From NCBI GenBank assembly GCA_004026145.2, contig CP034984.1:124001-188000 (forward strand): a stretch of 64,000 bases of DNA, written 5' to 3'. Shown in pieces: positions 40,195 to 52,397 of the stretch. Position numbers and translations under genes: made by a program. How positions within the stretch are numbered: the first letter of the stretch is position 1; each line of letters opens with the position of its first letter. A model generated the notes under the pieces. It had not been told where the DNA came from. It made no database searches and worked only from the letters and a program-made list of their open reading frames with translations. This DNA comes from Takifugu bimaculatus (taxonomy: Eukaryota; Chordata; Actinopteri; Tetraodontiformes; Tetraodontidae).

Positions 40195-40643
40195 GCTGCT
40201 TGTGCTTTCTGCTGTGTTGACTGACAGATCTGAGTCCTGCAGTGTTGAACTAACACCACTATAAACCTTCTCAGATCAGCTGATGATGCAAAGCCTCCTC
40301 TCTATGGAAATGACGTCTCTGCTCTCAACACACTGAAGGCACGAGCAGACAAAATCAACACAAACACAGCTTGGATTAAAAGCAACTTTCTTCTTCATGG
40401 AACTGAAGAAAAGATTTGACAAATACAGCTGAGCATCAACAACAGATGCTGATGTGAGAATGTTTGCATTTTTAAACTGGATTCAGCAGTTTTAGCTTTA
40501 AAATGACAATTTCTTTGAAACTACTACTTGTAAAATGTTTTTCATTTTAAATAACTTGAAATTGCATTTTCTTAAAACATAAATTAAAATGTAGAATGAG
40601 AATATTGTAACTGAGTGGGTAGCTGCTTGTTGACAGTGCAGGA

Positions 40644-40682
40644 GGTTTTTGTACGACCACTTGATGAGTTTGTATCACTGTG
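40644..40682 (+). promoter_or_regulatory. J-RSS of J5, 23 bp spacer
   Basis: Nonamer 40644-40652, heptamer 40676-40682, consensus. Confidence 0.95.
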
Positions 40683-40720
40683 GTGGACGTTTGGTGGAGG
40701 AACCAAACTCATCGTTGACT
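40683..40720 (+). CDS. Ig light-chain J segment (J5)
   Basis: Encodes WTFGGGTKLIVD; donor GTAAGT at 40721; 650 bp intron to C5. Confidence 0.95.
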
Positions 40721-41144
40721 GTAAGTAACAGATTTTTATTTGAATCTTTTTCACTTTTACACTTTTAGCAATTTTAAAGGAGACTTTTGCATTTGTCTCG
40801 TTTTAATTGTTATTATTTGATACCATCTGAGTCACAACTTTATAAACATCATCATTAATTAAAGATTACATTAAATTGTTTCTTTATGAACTGAAAATAA
40901 ATAACTGGCTTCTCAATTTTAATGTTAATTGTTTTAAATTTTCTGTGGACATGTAACATTTGTAGTTAATTAGACTCAACTTTCATTGCTCAAAACCTTC
41001 CTTGAGTAGTTTAATCTCATTATTGTTTGGACATTTTCAACATTCTGACTGTTTAACAATGTAAAAACTGATTTTATTAGATTTTATCCGTAAATGCAAC
41101 TTTTCTTTGCGTGGACGCTTCATTTATTTTCTCTGTGGTGAAAA

Positions 41145-41154
41145 GGAAGTGAAA
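41145..41154 (+). promoter_or_regulatory. PU.1/IRF composite site in J-C intron, cassette 5
   Basis: GGAAGTGAAA, intact. Confidence 0.6.
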
Positions 41155-41370
41155 CAGACAGATGCCACAGATGTGAAGTGTGTTCTCACCAGTGTTTCAC
41201 CTGTGTCACGTTAAACTCTCGACTGTATATAAAGAAGTTAAAGAGAAGAAAATCGTCACGCTGTCCAACATTGTCCAAACATGTCAAAATGTCCTCAGTC
41301 ATCACCAGCTAACGGCTCAGTCAGATTTGATGGTGTCCAAACCTTCACGTCTTTCTGGTCTCTCCCCCAG

Positions 41371-41693
41371 CGGGTGTGGTGCGTCCCACCCTGACCGTCC
41401 TCCCCCCCTCCCCAGAGGAGCTGCAGCAGGGCAGTGCCACACTGGTGTGTCTGGCCAGCGGGGGCTCCCCCTCACAGTGGAAGCTGAGCTGGAAGGTGGG
41501 GGGCAGCAGCAGCACCACATCGGCCTCACACAGCCTGGAGGTCCTGGGGAGTGACGGCCGCTTCAGCTGGAGCAGCACCCTGAACCTCCCTGCAGACCAG
41601 TGGAAGAAGGTGGACTCAGTGACCTGTGAGGCCAGTCTGAGTGGACAGAGCTCTGTCACTCAAACCCTGGACCCTCACAGCTGCTCAGTCTAG
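41371..41693 (+). CDS. Ig light-chain constant exon, type 1 (C5)
   Basis: Intact. The acceptor reads CCCCCAG instead of CCTCCAG, still a good acceptor. Sequence GGSSSTTSAS as C1 and VTQTLD as C2, a mixed pattern that suggests exchange between copies. AATAAA at 41872-41877. Confidence 0.95.
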
Positions 41694-42129
41694 AGGTTCA
41701 GCAACACTTCCTGTCTGGAAACCGTGCTGCTTCTGTCCTCAACATCTTGATGGAGCGACATATCTTTTCTGCTCACATATTCCTGCATGAGCGTGACTCT
41801 GCTTTCATCTGGACATTTCTCTAACTCACCTCACTCATTTTCTGTCCTCAGATGTGAATTTAAAGTCACAAAATAAACATTTCAATCATTTCAGCCAACA
41901 TCTCTGTGTTTGTTGTGATTATTGATGAGGAAATCTGATCATTATCATTGACTGCAGTTTGGACTTTAGTTTTATTTATTTTTGAAAGGGAAAAGTGGGA
42001 AGAACTAAACAATCATAGTTGAATAAGAGGTGAAATATCAGTGTAAAAATACAATAAAACAAGCAGAAGAGATGGTTTCAGCTTGTTGTAAATTCATTTA
42101 TTTAGATAAATATGAACATGAATGTGTTT

Positions 42130-42310
42130 CAGGGCCAGTATCAATCAATCTTAACATAGCGTCTGTTACAATCAAAATTGTTTCTAGGTGCTTTACAGAA
42201 TCCCAGGGCCTGACCCCCAATAAGCAACAGTGGCAACAACCCTTTAACAGGAAGAAACCTTGAGCAGGACCAGGCTCATGGAGGAGGACCCTCCTGCTGA
42301 TGGCCATGAG
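42130..42310 (+). repeat. Interspersed repeat tail downstream of C5
   Basis: Copy of the repeat at 19985-20170. The following V flank (42310-42600) is shorter than elsewhere. Confidence 0.6.
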
Positions 42311-42633
42311 GTATGAGTTCATTCCTTTATGTTCTCTTTATTATTTGTTCCTATCAGCACTTGAGTAAATGTAATTACTGATTTAATGGTTGATTATTAC
42401 TAATAATCTTGTGTCAGTTGTAACTTGTAATATATCATTCATCTATTAACGGGTAAACTAAGTATTTGTGTATTTTTCATGGTTGTTTTAAAGCTTTTAA
42501 ACTTGATTTGACTTGTGTTTAAATGAATCTGGTTTGTACTTGGTGACTCTGGTGTTGACTGAACCAGTTCTGCTGGTGACTCTTCATCGTCTGCAGCTGC
42601 AGCTGCTGTTTTCACTTCAGTCACACTGAGGGA

Positions 42634-42661
42634 GGTTTTTGTACGGCTCTTAATCACTGTG
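42634..42661 (-). promoter_or_regulatory. V-RSS of VB5, 12 bp spacer
   Basis: Nonamer 42634-42642, spacer ACGGCTCTTAAT (one base changed), heptamer 42655-42661 consensus. Confidence 0.93.
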
Positions 42662-43142
42662 TGAATGTTCCGTCGTTATGGTAGCCCAGACAGTAATAAT
42701 CTCCAGCATCTTCAGCCTGAACACCAGTGATGGTTAGAGTGTACTGAGAACCAGAGCTGCTGCCACTGAATCGAGACGGCGTTCCTGTGTAGAGACTTGA
42801 TACCCAGTATATCAGAAGTTTAGGAGCCTGTCCAGGTTTCTGAAGGTACCAGCTGAGATCATCATCAATATTTGAGCTTCCTGTGGCGCTGATGGTCACA
42901 GACCCTCCAACACTAACAGACTTGAATTTATCAGCCTGAGTCAGAAAGTTGTTGGCAGAAGATTCTGAAATGACAAACAACAAATGTTAAAAAGAGCAGT
43001 TGAAAAGAGCCTGGAGGAGCAGTTATGATGTAAAAATGAAATGATTTCAGCCTCCTTGGAAAGAAGAAGAGGATGAAATCAAACAATGTTGAAAAGTCTC
43101 ACCCTGACTCAGAAAGATGACAGTCAGAATTATTGACAACAT
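42662..43142 (-). CDS. Ig light-chain V segment, family B (VB5)
   Basis: Leader exon 43103-43142, V exon 42662-42964. CDR1 SNIDDDL, CDR2 YWVSSLYT, CDR3 LGYHNDGTF. FR3 has SGSSSG where sisters have SGSRSG. First Cys replaced by Ala. Octamer 43240-43247. Confidence 0.9.
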
Positions 43143-43329
43143 GGTGATGCTGAAGTTTTCAGTGTGAGAGCGTGAAAAGAGTTCAGACTCTCTGTGACAT
43201 CAGAACTTTAAACTCTGAGGAGCAACCATGCAGAAAAACATGCAAATGTTCTGCAGAAGACAGAAACTCACCTGTTCTAGTGAAACACAGACACGCATGA
43301 GGAGGAGTCACACTTTTTCCACTGAGAGT

Positions 43330-44150
43330 TGAATAAAACCTTTTATTAAGTTAATTTTCTCCTTTCTTTCATTAATTATTTCTCATTAACAAGTTTATAT
43401 TCTGACCTGCTGTCAGAGACACAAACATGGAGCTTTCATGACTCCACTGCATTAATGTCATCAAAAATGTCTCATTATTGCTGTTTTAGGCTCAAATCTG
43501 CTTTGTTTCTCATTGTGTTCCTTATGAAAATGCTGACTCAGCGTGGGTTCCATCTGTTAGAATGACATGACGTGATCAGTCACGTGTGCCAGAAACTTGC
43601 TATTTTATCTTCATTGTCACTGAGTCCACAACAGTCACAAGAAACAAGGATATCAGGAGAAGCACCGATGAATGTCACCCTTCATGAAGGAACCTGGGTG
43701 GTGTATTTGGACTTTTTCACGAGATTAATCTTGTTCTTCTATAAACATGCAAATTTCTCATGATTACATCAGCAGGTTCTGGCTGTTGCTGAGAAATGTT
43801 TGACTCTGACTCACTCTGGTTGTTTTGGATCAGTGCAACATGCAGTTTATAGTTTAGATGCTGTAATTGGACCAGCATGAAATCTATAACAGAGAATAAA
43901 GAAGAGTTGATCCCTTGTAGTGGGCTCAAGTATCTTCGCTTGTTCCCTGTTCAACTGAAATGTCAATGTCTTTGCACATGGACAATGGATCACTATAGTT
44001 CATGGGAACTGCCTTCAATTGTCTAACATCATTTCAGGAACCACATTATCAGACTAAGGCTCAGTCAGGGACAAAATAAGAGACTTTGATGCAGCAACAG
44101 GCCCATAACAACCCTTCCATTCCTGGAAAAGATCAATGAACGAGCTGTTT
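43330..44150. other. Short intercassette spacer, copy 2, no gene recognised
   Basis: Matches 38000-38795 with small indels; includes an extra ~50 bp near 43500-43550 that is also present in the third copy but not in the first. Confidence 0.5.
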
Positions 44151-44170
44151 TTCAACTGATCCACTCCTTC

Positions 44171-44930
44171 ATGCTTAAAAACATTTTTAAAATATATTTT
44201 CAGTCTGGATTTCCCCCAGACCACAGCACTGAGACTGCACCTGTTAAAGCCTTGACCGACATAGATGTCAAGAGTGATGCGTCTAAAACTGCTGTCCTGG
44301 TTTTGCTGGACCTCAGTGCTGCATTTGACACAGCTGGAAAAAGTGGCTGGGATGTACTGGTTCTGGACTCAATTGGTTCAAATCTTACTTCCAACACAGG
44401 GACACTTTGTCTCAGTTGGTCACTAGAAGTCAGAGTGAACAAAGATCACATGTGGGGTTCCTCAGGGATCCATTCTCGGGCCTCTTCACTGTCTTCAAGC
44501 TGCATCTTGCTCAGCTATTAGGAAATCACATCTGTTACTGTTTTCATGCAGATGACACACAACTTTATATTTAAATTCATTAAGTTCCTACAGTCCTTTA
44601 GTTGCTTACAGTAAGTGTATTTAACAACTCAGTTAGTGAGTTAGTGTTAAAACTTTCTCCAGCTCAATGCTGAAGAACAGAAATGATTGTATTTGGCCTC
44701 AAGAATGAAAGGTCAAAGATCAGAGCTCCCCTTGACTTGATGCAGCTTCTCTCTCAGCCTGTTACCACCTAAAGAACACTGGTAGATTTAAGGGTTCTCT
44801 GCCTGGAGAAGACACAGAGAAACTTGTTCATGTTGTCATTTTCAGCAGGTTAGATTATTGTGATGGAATCTTCACACTTGGAATATGATTGTTTATGAAT
44901 TTGGCTGCACAAATAAACTTGTCAGGATTC
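44171..44930 (+). mobile_element. L2-like LINE RT fragment, copy 2
   Basis: Same remnants as 38800-39530, with one continuous frame 44171-44521 that includes SGFPPDHSTET and LLDLSAAFDT. The ADDTQLY block lies about 44550-44575. Confidence 0.75.
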
Positions 44931-45090
44931 TTTTGATAATCCGATCAAACAGTGTTTGAGCCAGTTTGTGTGATTAAAGTAGTTGTCAGTGATGTTTCTG
45001 TCAGTTGTGTGTTCACTGGTCTGTGTCAGAGTCTCTTCCTCTTCAGCAGCTGCTGGAACATCTCAGTGTCTCTGCTCTCTGACTGAGGGA

Positions 45091-45118
45091 GGTTTTTGTT
45101 CCACTCTAAATCACTGTG
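45091..45118 (-). promoter_or_regulatory. V-RSS of VA6, 12 bp spacer
   Basis: Nonamer 45091-45099, heptamer 45112-45118. Confidence 0.94.
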
Positions 45119-45582
45119 TCCACACTCCTCCACTGTGATAACTCTGACAGTAATAAACTGCTTCATCTTGAGTCTGAACTCCACTGATGGTCAAAGTGAA
45201 GTCGGTGCTGCTGCCACTGCCACTAAACCGAGCTGCTGTTCCTGAATGATTTATTATGTGTCTTACTAGCAGCTGTGGAGGCTGTCCAGGTTTCTGTTGA
45301 TACCAGGACATACAATCACTATTTGATTGTCCATTATAACAGCTGCTGTAAACAGCAGGGTTTGTTTTACAGGTGAGAGCGACAGTGGATCCTGGAGTAG
45401 ATGTGATCACTGCAGGCTGAGTCACAGTCACCTGACCGCTGCATCCTGCAGACAAAAACACATCATTTATCAGCAGAAAGAGAGGAGAGAAAAGACACAA
45501 GGACATCTTTGAGGTTGTGAGGGAACAAACCTGTAAAAGAGCAGCAGGTCAGCGTCCAGATGAGGATGGTGATGAGAGTCAT
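45119..45582 (-). CDS. Ig light-chain V segment, family A (VA6)
   Basis: Leader exon 45531-45582, V exon 45119-45445. CDR1 AVYSSC..SNSDC followed by MSW, CDR2 RHIINHS, CDR3 QSYHSGGVW (the GVL-type 3' module with Trp). Octamer-like 45674-45681. It serves a cassette with a type 2 constant exon, yet it is the same family as V segments beside type 1. Confidence 0.92.
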
Positions 45583-46195
45583 GCTGCTTGTGCTTTCTGC
45601 TGTGTTGACTGACAGATCTGAGTCCTGCAGTGTTGAACTAACACCACTATAAACCTTCTCAGATCAGCTGATGATGCAAAGCCTCCTCTCTATGGAAATG
45701 ACGTCTCTGCTCTCAACACACTGAAGGCACGAGCAGACAAAATCAACACAAACACAGCTTGGATTAAAAGCAACTTTCTTCTTCATGGAACTGAAGAAAA
45801 GATTTGACAAATACAGCTGAGCATCAACAACAGATGCTGATGTGAGAATGTTTGCATTTTTAAACTGGATTCAGCAGTTTTAGCTTTAAAAAGACAATTT
45901 CTTGGAAACTTTTGTAGCTGACTTTGTAAAATGTTATTCATTTTAAATAACTTGAAATTGCATTTTTTAAACCATAAATTAAAATGTAGAATGAGAATAT
46001 TGTAACTGATCCACATCAGTTTTGATCATATAAAGAGACTGATGTGTAAAAGTGATAAAATCATTCAAATTCAAAGAGAAATTTCAGTTTAAATCTATTG
46101 AAAATGTTGGTGCATTAAATCAACTGGTAATAATCCATTTTTGAGAGAAAAAGATGTGAATTTTCAGTGGGTAGCTGCTTGTTGACAGTGCAGGA

Positions 46196-46234
46196 GGTTT
46201 TTGTACGACCACTTGATGAGTTTGTATCACTGTG
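46196..46234 (+). promoter_or_regulatory. J-RSS of J6, 23 bp spacer
   Basis: Nonamer 46196-46204, heptamer 46228-46234, consensus. Confidence 0.95.
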
Positions 46235-46272
46235 GTGGACGTTTGGTGGAGGAACCAAACTCATCATATTCT
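46235..46272 (+). CDS. Ig light-chain J segment (J6)
   Basis: Encodes WTFGGGTKLIIF; donor GTAAGT at 46273; 639 bp intron to C6. Like J3 it ends in Phe. Confidence 0.95.
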
Positions 46273-46710
46273 GTAAGTAAATTTATCTTTACTGTTCAAA
46301 CATGTCAACAGTTTTTTAATTTTACCAAAGCCAAAGGACATTATTTTAAAGTCATCATATTTTTATAGGTTTTGTTTGTTTGTAGGATTGTTAAGTTTGT
46401 GTTGTAAAACCTGAATCAGCGAATTTGAAAAGTCTGGTTATATTTCAGTTAAATTAACAGGAGACTGTTAATGTTGATTGTTGGAGAATTTCTTCTGTTA
46501 ATAACAATCATAAACTTTATTAGTTGTTAATGTTTGAGAAAGCGTGTCCAAGATCTACTTTCTTGATTTTAACGTGTAAAATATTTCACAGTTTCACTGA
46601 TTTTATTATCTTTAATGATCTAAGATCTGAATACGATGTGATTCGATATATGTAAAATGTGCAGAGATTTTAGTTTGAGTTGATCGTTTGTTCGTTTAAA
46701 GCTGAGAAAG

Positions 46711-46720
46711 GGAAGTGAAA
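46711..46720 (+). promoter_or_regulatory. PU.1/IRF composite site in J-C intron, cassette 6
   Basis: GGAAGTGAAA in the type 2 intron context, identical to cassette 3. Confidence 0.62.
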
Positions 46721-46911
46721 CAGACAGATGTCAAAGTCTGTAACTGAACACACATTTATTTCAAGCCAGTCACTAAAGACGTGAATTATTTACTGCTTTA
46801 ACTCAATATTAAACAGAGCAAACATTGATTAAGGACGAATGATTGAAGTGTAGCTGTAAATATGTCAGATGCAGTCAGAGTTGACGTGCGTGTCTCTGCT
46901 CTCCCCTCCAG

Positions 46912-47231
46912 CCGGCACCATGACCAGACCCTCCATCTCTCTGCTCTCCCCCTCCTCTGAGCAGCTCCCTGGGGGCTCGGCCACGCTGGCCTGCCTGCTG
47001 ACCAAGTACTCTCCTCAGGGAGCCCAGGTGAGCTGGGAGGTGGACGGTACGGAGGTGACAGAGGGCGTCCTGACCACCTCAGAGGAGGAGAAGAGCGGAA
47101 GCTACAGCAGCGTCAGCACCCTGACCCTGAGCAAGGAGAGCTGGATGAAAGGAGAGAATTACTCCTGCAAGGTCAACCATCATGGCCACGTTCAGAGCCC
47201 GTCCATCCTCAGGAGCCAGTGTAAAGGCTAG
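46912..47231 (+). CDS. Ig light-chain constant exon, type 2 (C6)
   Basis: Almost identical to C3; the visible protein change is RPSIS for RPSVS. Cysteines, NYS sequon and C-terminal QCKG are kept. ATTAAA at 47463-47468. The 3' flank 47470-48090 is AT-rich without a gene. Confidence 0.95.
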
Positions 47232-47434
47232 AGGGGCTGGATGAAGCCCAGCACAGGAGCTGTGTGTGTGGGGAGAGCAGGAGGAACACGGCTACTGCTC
47301 TGAGCAAGATGACTTTAAATGTTTGTAGTTTGTGTGTCAGAGAACAACACGGCTGTCACGTCTGACACAATCACGTGTGTAGCTCAGCAGCTAGATGTGA
47401 GAGCGCTAAATCATTGTCATGTTGCTCCTTTTGG

Positions 47435-47458
47435 TGATGATGATGATGATGATGATGT
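47435..47458 (+). repeat. TGA trinucleotide microsatellite in C6 3' UTR
   Basis: Same position and unit number as after C3. Confidence 0.85.
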
Positions 47459-48118
47459 TGCTATTAAAGCTTGAAGTGATGAAGACATTTCTGCTTGGTT
47501 GTTTATCTTCACTGATACTATTTTCAAATAAAACATCACAATCTGGTCATCAACCATCTTTACTCTACATTTGTCTTTAGTTTTTGTCTGTTTTCAACAG
47601 AAAATGTGGAAAAACTCAAACAATCATAGTTGAAGAAGAGGTGAAATATCACAGTGTCAAAATATAATAAAATATGTTCGAAGAGATGGTTACAGCTCGT
47701 TGTAGATTGATTTATATTCATGAATATGAACATGAATGTGTTTCATGGCTGATAGGAGTTTATTCCTTTATATTCTCTGCATTATTTGTTTTATTAGAGT
47801 ATCATAAATAATCAAAATAAATGAAGCAAAGTTCATCAAATCTGCACATAGAAGCAGCACTTGCGTAAATGTAATTACTGATTTAATGGTTAATTATTAC
47901 TAATGAATTTTAAAATGGTCAGTTGTAACTTGTAATATATCATTCCTCTATTAATGATTAAACTGAGTATTTGTGTATTTTTCATGGTTATTTTAAAGCT
48001 TTTAAACTTGACTTGACTTGTGTTTAAATGACTCTGGTGTTGACTGAACCAGTTCTGCTGGTGACTCTTCATCGTCTGCAGCTGCAGCTGCTGTTTTCAC
48101 TTCAGTCACACTGAGGGA

Positions 48119-48146
48119 GGTTTTTGTACGGCTCTAAATCACTGTG
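48119..48146 (-). promoter_or_regulatory. V-RSS of VB6, 12 bp spacer
   Basis: Nonamer 48119-48127, heptamer 48140-48146. Confidence 0.94.
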
Positions 48147-48627
48147 TGAATGTATCGTCGCTATGTAGACCCAGACAGTAATAATCTCCAGCATCTTCAG
48201 GCTGAACACCAGTGATGGTTAGAGTGTACTGAGAACCAGATCTGCTGCCACTGAATCGAGACGGCGTTCCTGTGTCGAGACTTGATACATCATATATCAG
48301 AAGTTTAGGAGCCTGTCCAGGTTTCTGAAGGTACCAGCTGAGATAGCTGCCAATATTTGAGCTTCCTGTGGCGCTGATGGTCACAGACCCTCCAACACTA
48401 ACAGACTTGAATTTATCAGCCTGAGTCAGAAAGTTGTTGGCAGAAGACTCTGAAATGACAAACAACAAATGTTAAAAAGAGCAGTTGAAAAGAGCCTGGA
48501 GGAGCAGTTATGATGTAAAAATGAAATGATTTCAGCCTCCTTGGAAAGAAGAAGAGGATGAAATCAAACAATGTTGAAAAGTCTCACCCTGACTCAGAAA
48601 GATGACAGTCAGAATTATTGACAACAT
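48147..48627 (-). CDS. Ig light-chain V segment, family B (VB6)
   Basis: Leader exon 48588-48627, V exon 48147-48449. CDR1 SNIGSYL, CDR2 YDVSSLDT, CDR3 LGLHSDDTF; FR3 GVQPEDAG. First Cys replaced by Ala. Octamer 48725-48732. Confidence 0.9.
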
Positions 48628-48829
48628 GGTGATGCTGAAGTTTTCAGTGTGAGAGCGTGAAAAGAGTTCAGACTCTCTGTGACATCAGAACTTTAAACTC
48701 TGAGGAGCAACCATGCAGAAAAACATGCAAATGTTCTGCAGAGGACAGAAACTCACCTGTTCTAGTGAAACACAGACACGCATGAGGAGGAGTCACACTT
48801 TTTCCACTGAGAGTTGAATAAAAGCTTTT

Positions 48830-49630
48830 ATTAAGTTAAATTTCTACTTTCTTTCATTAATTATTTCTCATTAACAAGTTTATATTCTGACCTGCTGTCA
48901 GAGACACAAACATGGAGCTTTCATGACTCCACTCCATTAATGTCATCAAAAATGTCTGATTATTGCTGGTTTTTGCTCAAATCTGCTTTGTTTCTCATTG
49001 TGTTCCTTATGAAAATGCTGACTCAGCGTGGGTTCCATCTGTTAGAATGACATGACGTGATCAGTCACGTGTGCCAGAAACTTGCTATTTTATCTTCATT
49101 GTCACTGAGTCCACAACAGTCACAAGAAACAAGGATATCAGGAGAAGCACCGATGAATGTCACCCTTCATGAAGGAACCTGGGTGGTGTATTTGGACTTT
49201 TTCATGAGATTCCTCTTGTTCTTCTATCAACATGCAAATTTCTCATAATTACATCAGCAGGTTCTGGCTGTTGATGAGAAATGTTTGACTCTAACTCACT
49301 CTGGTTGTTTTGGATCAGTGCAACATGCAGTTTATAGTTTAGATGCTGTAATTGGACCAGCATGAAATCTATAACAGAGATTAAAGAAGAGTTGATCCCT
49401 TGTAGTGGGCTCAGGTACCTTCGCTTGTTCCTCTGAAACTGAAATGTCAATATCTTTGCACATGGACAATGGATCACTATAGTTCATGGGAACTGCCTCC
49501 AATTGGCTAACATTGTTTCAGGAACCACATTATCAGAGTAAGGCTCAGTCAGGGACAAAATAAGGGACTTTGATGCAGCAACAGGCCCATAACAACCCTT
49601 CCATTCCTGGGAAAGATCAATGAAAGAGCT
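48830..49630. other. Short intercassette spacer, copy 3, no gene recognised
   Basis: Matches 43330-44150 closely; nothing coding recognised. Confidence 0.5.
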
Positions 49631-49679
49631 GTTTTTCAACTGATCCACTCCTTCATGCTTAAAAACATTTTTTTAATAT

Positions 49680-50400
49680 ATTTCAGTCTGGATTTCCCCC
49701 AGACCACAGCACTGAGGCTGCACCTGTTAAAGCCTTGACCGACATAGATGTCAAGAGTGATGCATCTAAAACTGCTGTCCTGGTTTTGCTGGACCTCAGT
49801 GCTGCATTTGACACAGCTGGAAAAAGTGGCTGGGATGTACTGGTTCTGGACTCAATTGGTTCAAATCTTACTTCCAACACAGAGACACTTTGTCTCAGTT
49901 GGTCACTAGAAGTCAGAGTGAACAAAGATCACATGTGGGGTTCCTCAGGGATCCATTCTCGGGCCTCTTCACTGTCTTCAAGCTGCATCTTGCTCAGCTA
50001 ATAGGAAATCACATCTGTTACTGATTTTATGCAGATGACACATAACTTTATATTTAAATTCATTAAGTTCCTACAGTCCCTTAGTTGCTCCCAGTAAGTG
50101 TATTTAACAACTCAGTTAGTGAGTTAGTGTTAAAACTTTCTCCAGCTCAATGCTGAAGAACAGAAATGATTGTATTTGGCCTCAAGGTCAAAGATCAGAG
50201 CTCCCCTTGACTTGATGCAGCTTCTATCTCAGCCTGTTACCACCTAAAGAACACTGGTAGATTTAAGGGTTCTCTGCCTGGAGAAGACACAGAGAAACTT
50301 GCTCATGTTGTCATTTTCAGCAGGTTAGATTATTGTGATGGGATCTTCACACTTGGAATATGATTGTTTGTGAATTTGGCTGCACAAATAAACTTGTCAG
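49680..50400 (+). mobile_element. L2-like LINE RT fragment, copy 3
   Basis: LLDLSAAFDT piece at 49735-50001 and the ADDT block near 50030. The Tyr-containing end of the block is altered (ATAACTTTATAT). Same truncation limits as copies 1 and 2. Confidence 0.73.
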
Positions 50401-50565
50401 GATTCTTTTGATAATGCAATCAAACAGTGTTTGAGCCACTTTGTGTGATTAAAGTAGTTGTCAGTGATGTTTCTGTCAGTTGTGTGTTCACTGGTCTGTG
50501 TCAGAGTCTCTTCCTCTTCAGCAGCTGCTGGAACATCTCAGTGTCTCTGCTCTCTGACTGAGGGA

Positions 50566-50593
50566 GGTTTTTGTTCCACTCTAAATCACTGTA
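50566..50593 (-). promoter_or_regulatory. Defective V-RSS of VA7
   Basis: Nonamer 50566-50574 and the 12 bp spacer are normal, but the heptamer reads CACTGTA on the plus strand (coding strand TACAGTG). The changed base is the first one at the cleavage border, which RAG strongly requires to be C. Confidence 0.9.
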
Positions 50594-51057
50594 TGAACGT
50601 TCCATCACTATATCCACCCAGACAGTAATAAACTGCTTCATCTTGAGTCTGAACTCCACTGATGGTCAAAGTGAAGTCGGTGCTGCTGCCACTGCCACTA
50701 AACCGAGCTGCTGTTCCTGAATGATTTATTATGTGTCTTACTAGCAGCTGTGGAGGCTGTCCAGGTTTCTGCTGATACCAGCCCTAACAATCACTATTTG
50801 ATTGTCCATTATAACAGCTGCTGTCAACAGCAGGGTTTGTTTTACAGGTGAGAGCGACAGTGGATCCTGGAGTAGATGTGATCACTGCAGGCTGAGTCAC
50901 AGTCACCTGACCGCTGCATCCTGCAGACAAAAACACATCATTTATCAGCAGAAAGAGAGGAGAGAAAAGACACAAGGACATCTTTGAGGTTGTGAGGGAA
51001 CAAACCTGTAAAAGAGCAGCAGGTCAGCGTCCAGATGAGGATGGTGATGAGAGTCAT
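50594..51057 (-). pseudogene. Ig light-chain V pseudogene, family A (VA7)
   Basis: Leader exon 51006-51057 and V exon 50594-50920 are the normal length with no indel. At the residue after the second CDR1 Cys the codon is TAG (sister VA4 has TTG there: C-L-G-W), at about 50786-50788, ending translation in FR2. The heptamer is also broken. Octamer-like 51149-51156 is kept. The remaining sequence (CDR3 LGGYSDGTF) would be usable as a gene-conversion donor. Confidence 0.92.
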
Positions 51058-51670
51058 GCTGCTTGTGCTTTCTGCTGTGTTGACTGACAGATCTGAGTCC
51101 TGCAGTGCTGAACTAACACCACTATAAACCTTCTCAGATCAGCTGATGATGCAAAGCCTCCTCTCTATGGAAATGATGTCTCTGCTCTCAACACACTGAA
51201 GGCACGAGCAGACAAAATCAACACAAACACAGCTTGGATTAAAAGCAACTTTCTTCTTCATGGAACTGAAGAAAAGATTTGACAAATACAGCTGAGCATC
51301 AACAACAGATGCTGATGTGAGAATGTTTGCATTTTTAAACTGGATTCAGCAGTTTTAGCTTTAAAAAGACAATTTCTTGGCCACTTTTGGAGCTGACTTT
51401 GTAAAATGTTATTCATTTGAAATAACTTGAAATTGCATTTTTTAAACCATAAATTAAAATGTAGAATGAGAATATTGTAACTGATCCACATCAGTTTTGA
51501 TCCTGTAAAGAGACTGATGTGTAAAAGTGATCAAATCATTCAAATTCAAAGAGAAATTTCAGTTTGAATCTCTTGAAAATGTTGGTGCATTAAATCAACT
51601 GGTAATAATCCATTTTTGAGAGAAAAAGATGTGAATTTTCAGTGGGTAGCTGCTTGTTGACAGTGCAGGA

Positions 51671-51709
51671 GGTTTTTGTACGACCACTTGATGAGTTTGT
51701 ATCACTGTG
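51671..51709 (+). promoter_or_regulatory. J-RSS of J7, 23 bp spacer
   Basis: Nonamer 51671-51679, heptamer 51703-51709, consensus. Confidence 0.95.
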
Positions 51710-51747
51710 GTACACGTTTGGTGGAGGAACCAAACTCATCGTTGACT
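51710..51747 (+). CDS. Ig light-chain J segment (J7)
   Basis: Encodes YTFGGGTKLIVD, the only J in the window starting with Tyr; donor at 51748; 650 bp intron to C7. Confidence 0.95.
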
Positions 51748-52171
51748 GTAAGTAACAGATTTTTATTTGAATCTTTTTCACTTTTACACTTTTAGCAATT
51801 TTAAAGGAGACTTTTGCATTTGTCTCGTTTTAATTGTTATTATTTGATTCCATCTGAGTCACAACTTTATAAACATCATCATTAATTAAAGATTATATTA
51901 AATTGTTTCTTTATAAACTGAAAATAAATAACTGGCTTCTCAATTTTTATGTTAATTGTTTTAAATTTTCTGTGGACATCGAACATTTGTAGTTAATTAG
52001 ACTCAACTTTCATTGCTCAAAACCTTCCTTTAGTAGTTTATTCTCATTATTGTTTGGTCATTTTCAACATTCTGACTGTTTAACAATGTAAAAACTGATT
52101 TTATTAGATTTTATCCGTAAATGCAACTTTTCTTTGCGTGGACGCTTCATTTATTTTCTCTGTGGTGAAAA

Positions 52172-52181
52172 GTAAGTGAAA
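52172..52181 (+). promoter_or_regulatory. Mutated PU.1/IRF site in J-C intron, cassette 7
   Basis: Reads GTAAGTGAAA; the Ets core GGAA present in the other six cassettes is lost, while the IRF half (GTGAAAC) is kept. Confidence 0.6.
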
Positions 52182-52397
52182 CAGACAGATGCCACAGATG
52201 TGAAGTGTGTTCTCACCAGTGTTTCACCTGTGTCACGTTAAACTCTCGACTGTATATAAAGAAGTTAAAGAGAAGAAAATCGTCACGCTGTCCAACATTG
52301 TCCAAACATGTCAAAATGTCCTCAGTCATCACCAGCTAACGGCTCAGTCAGATTTGATGGTGTCCAAACCTTCACGTCTTTCTGGTCTCTCCTCCAG

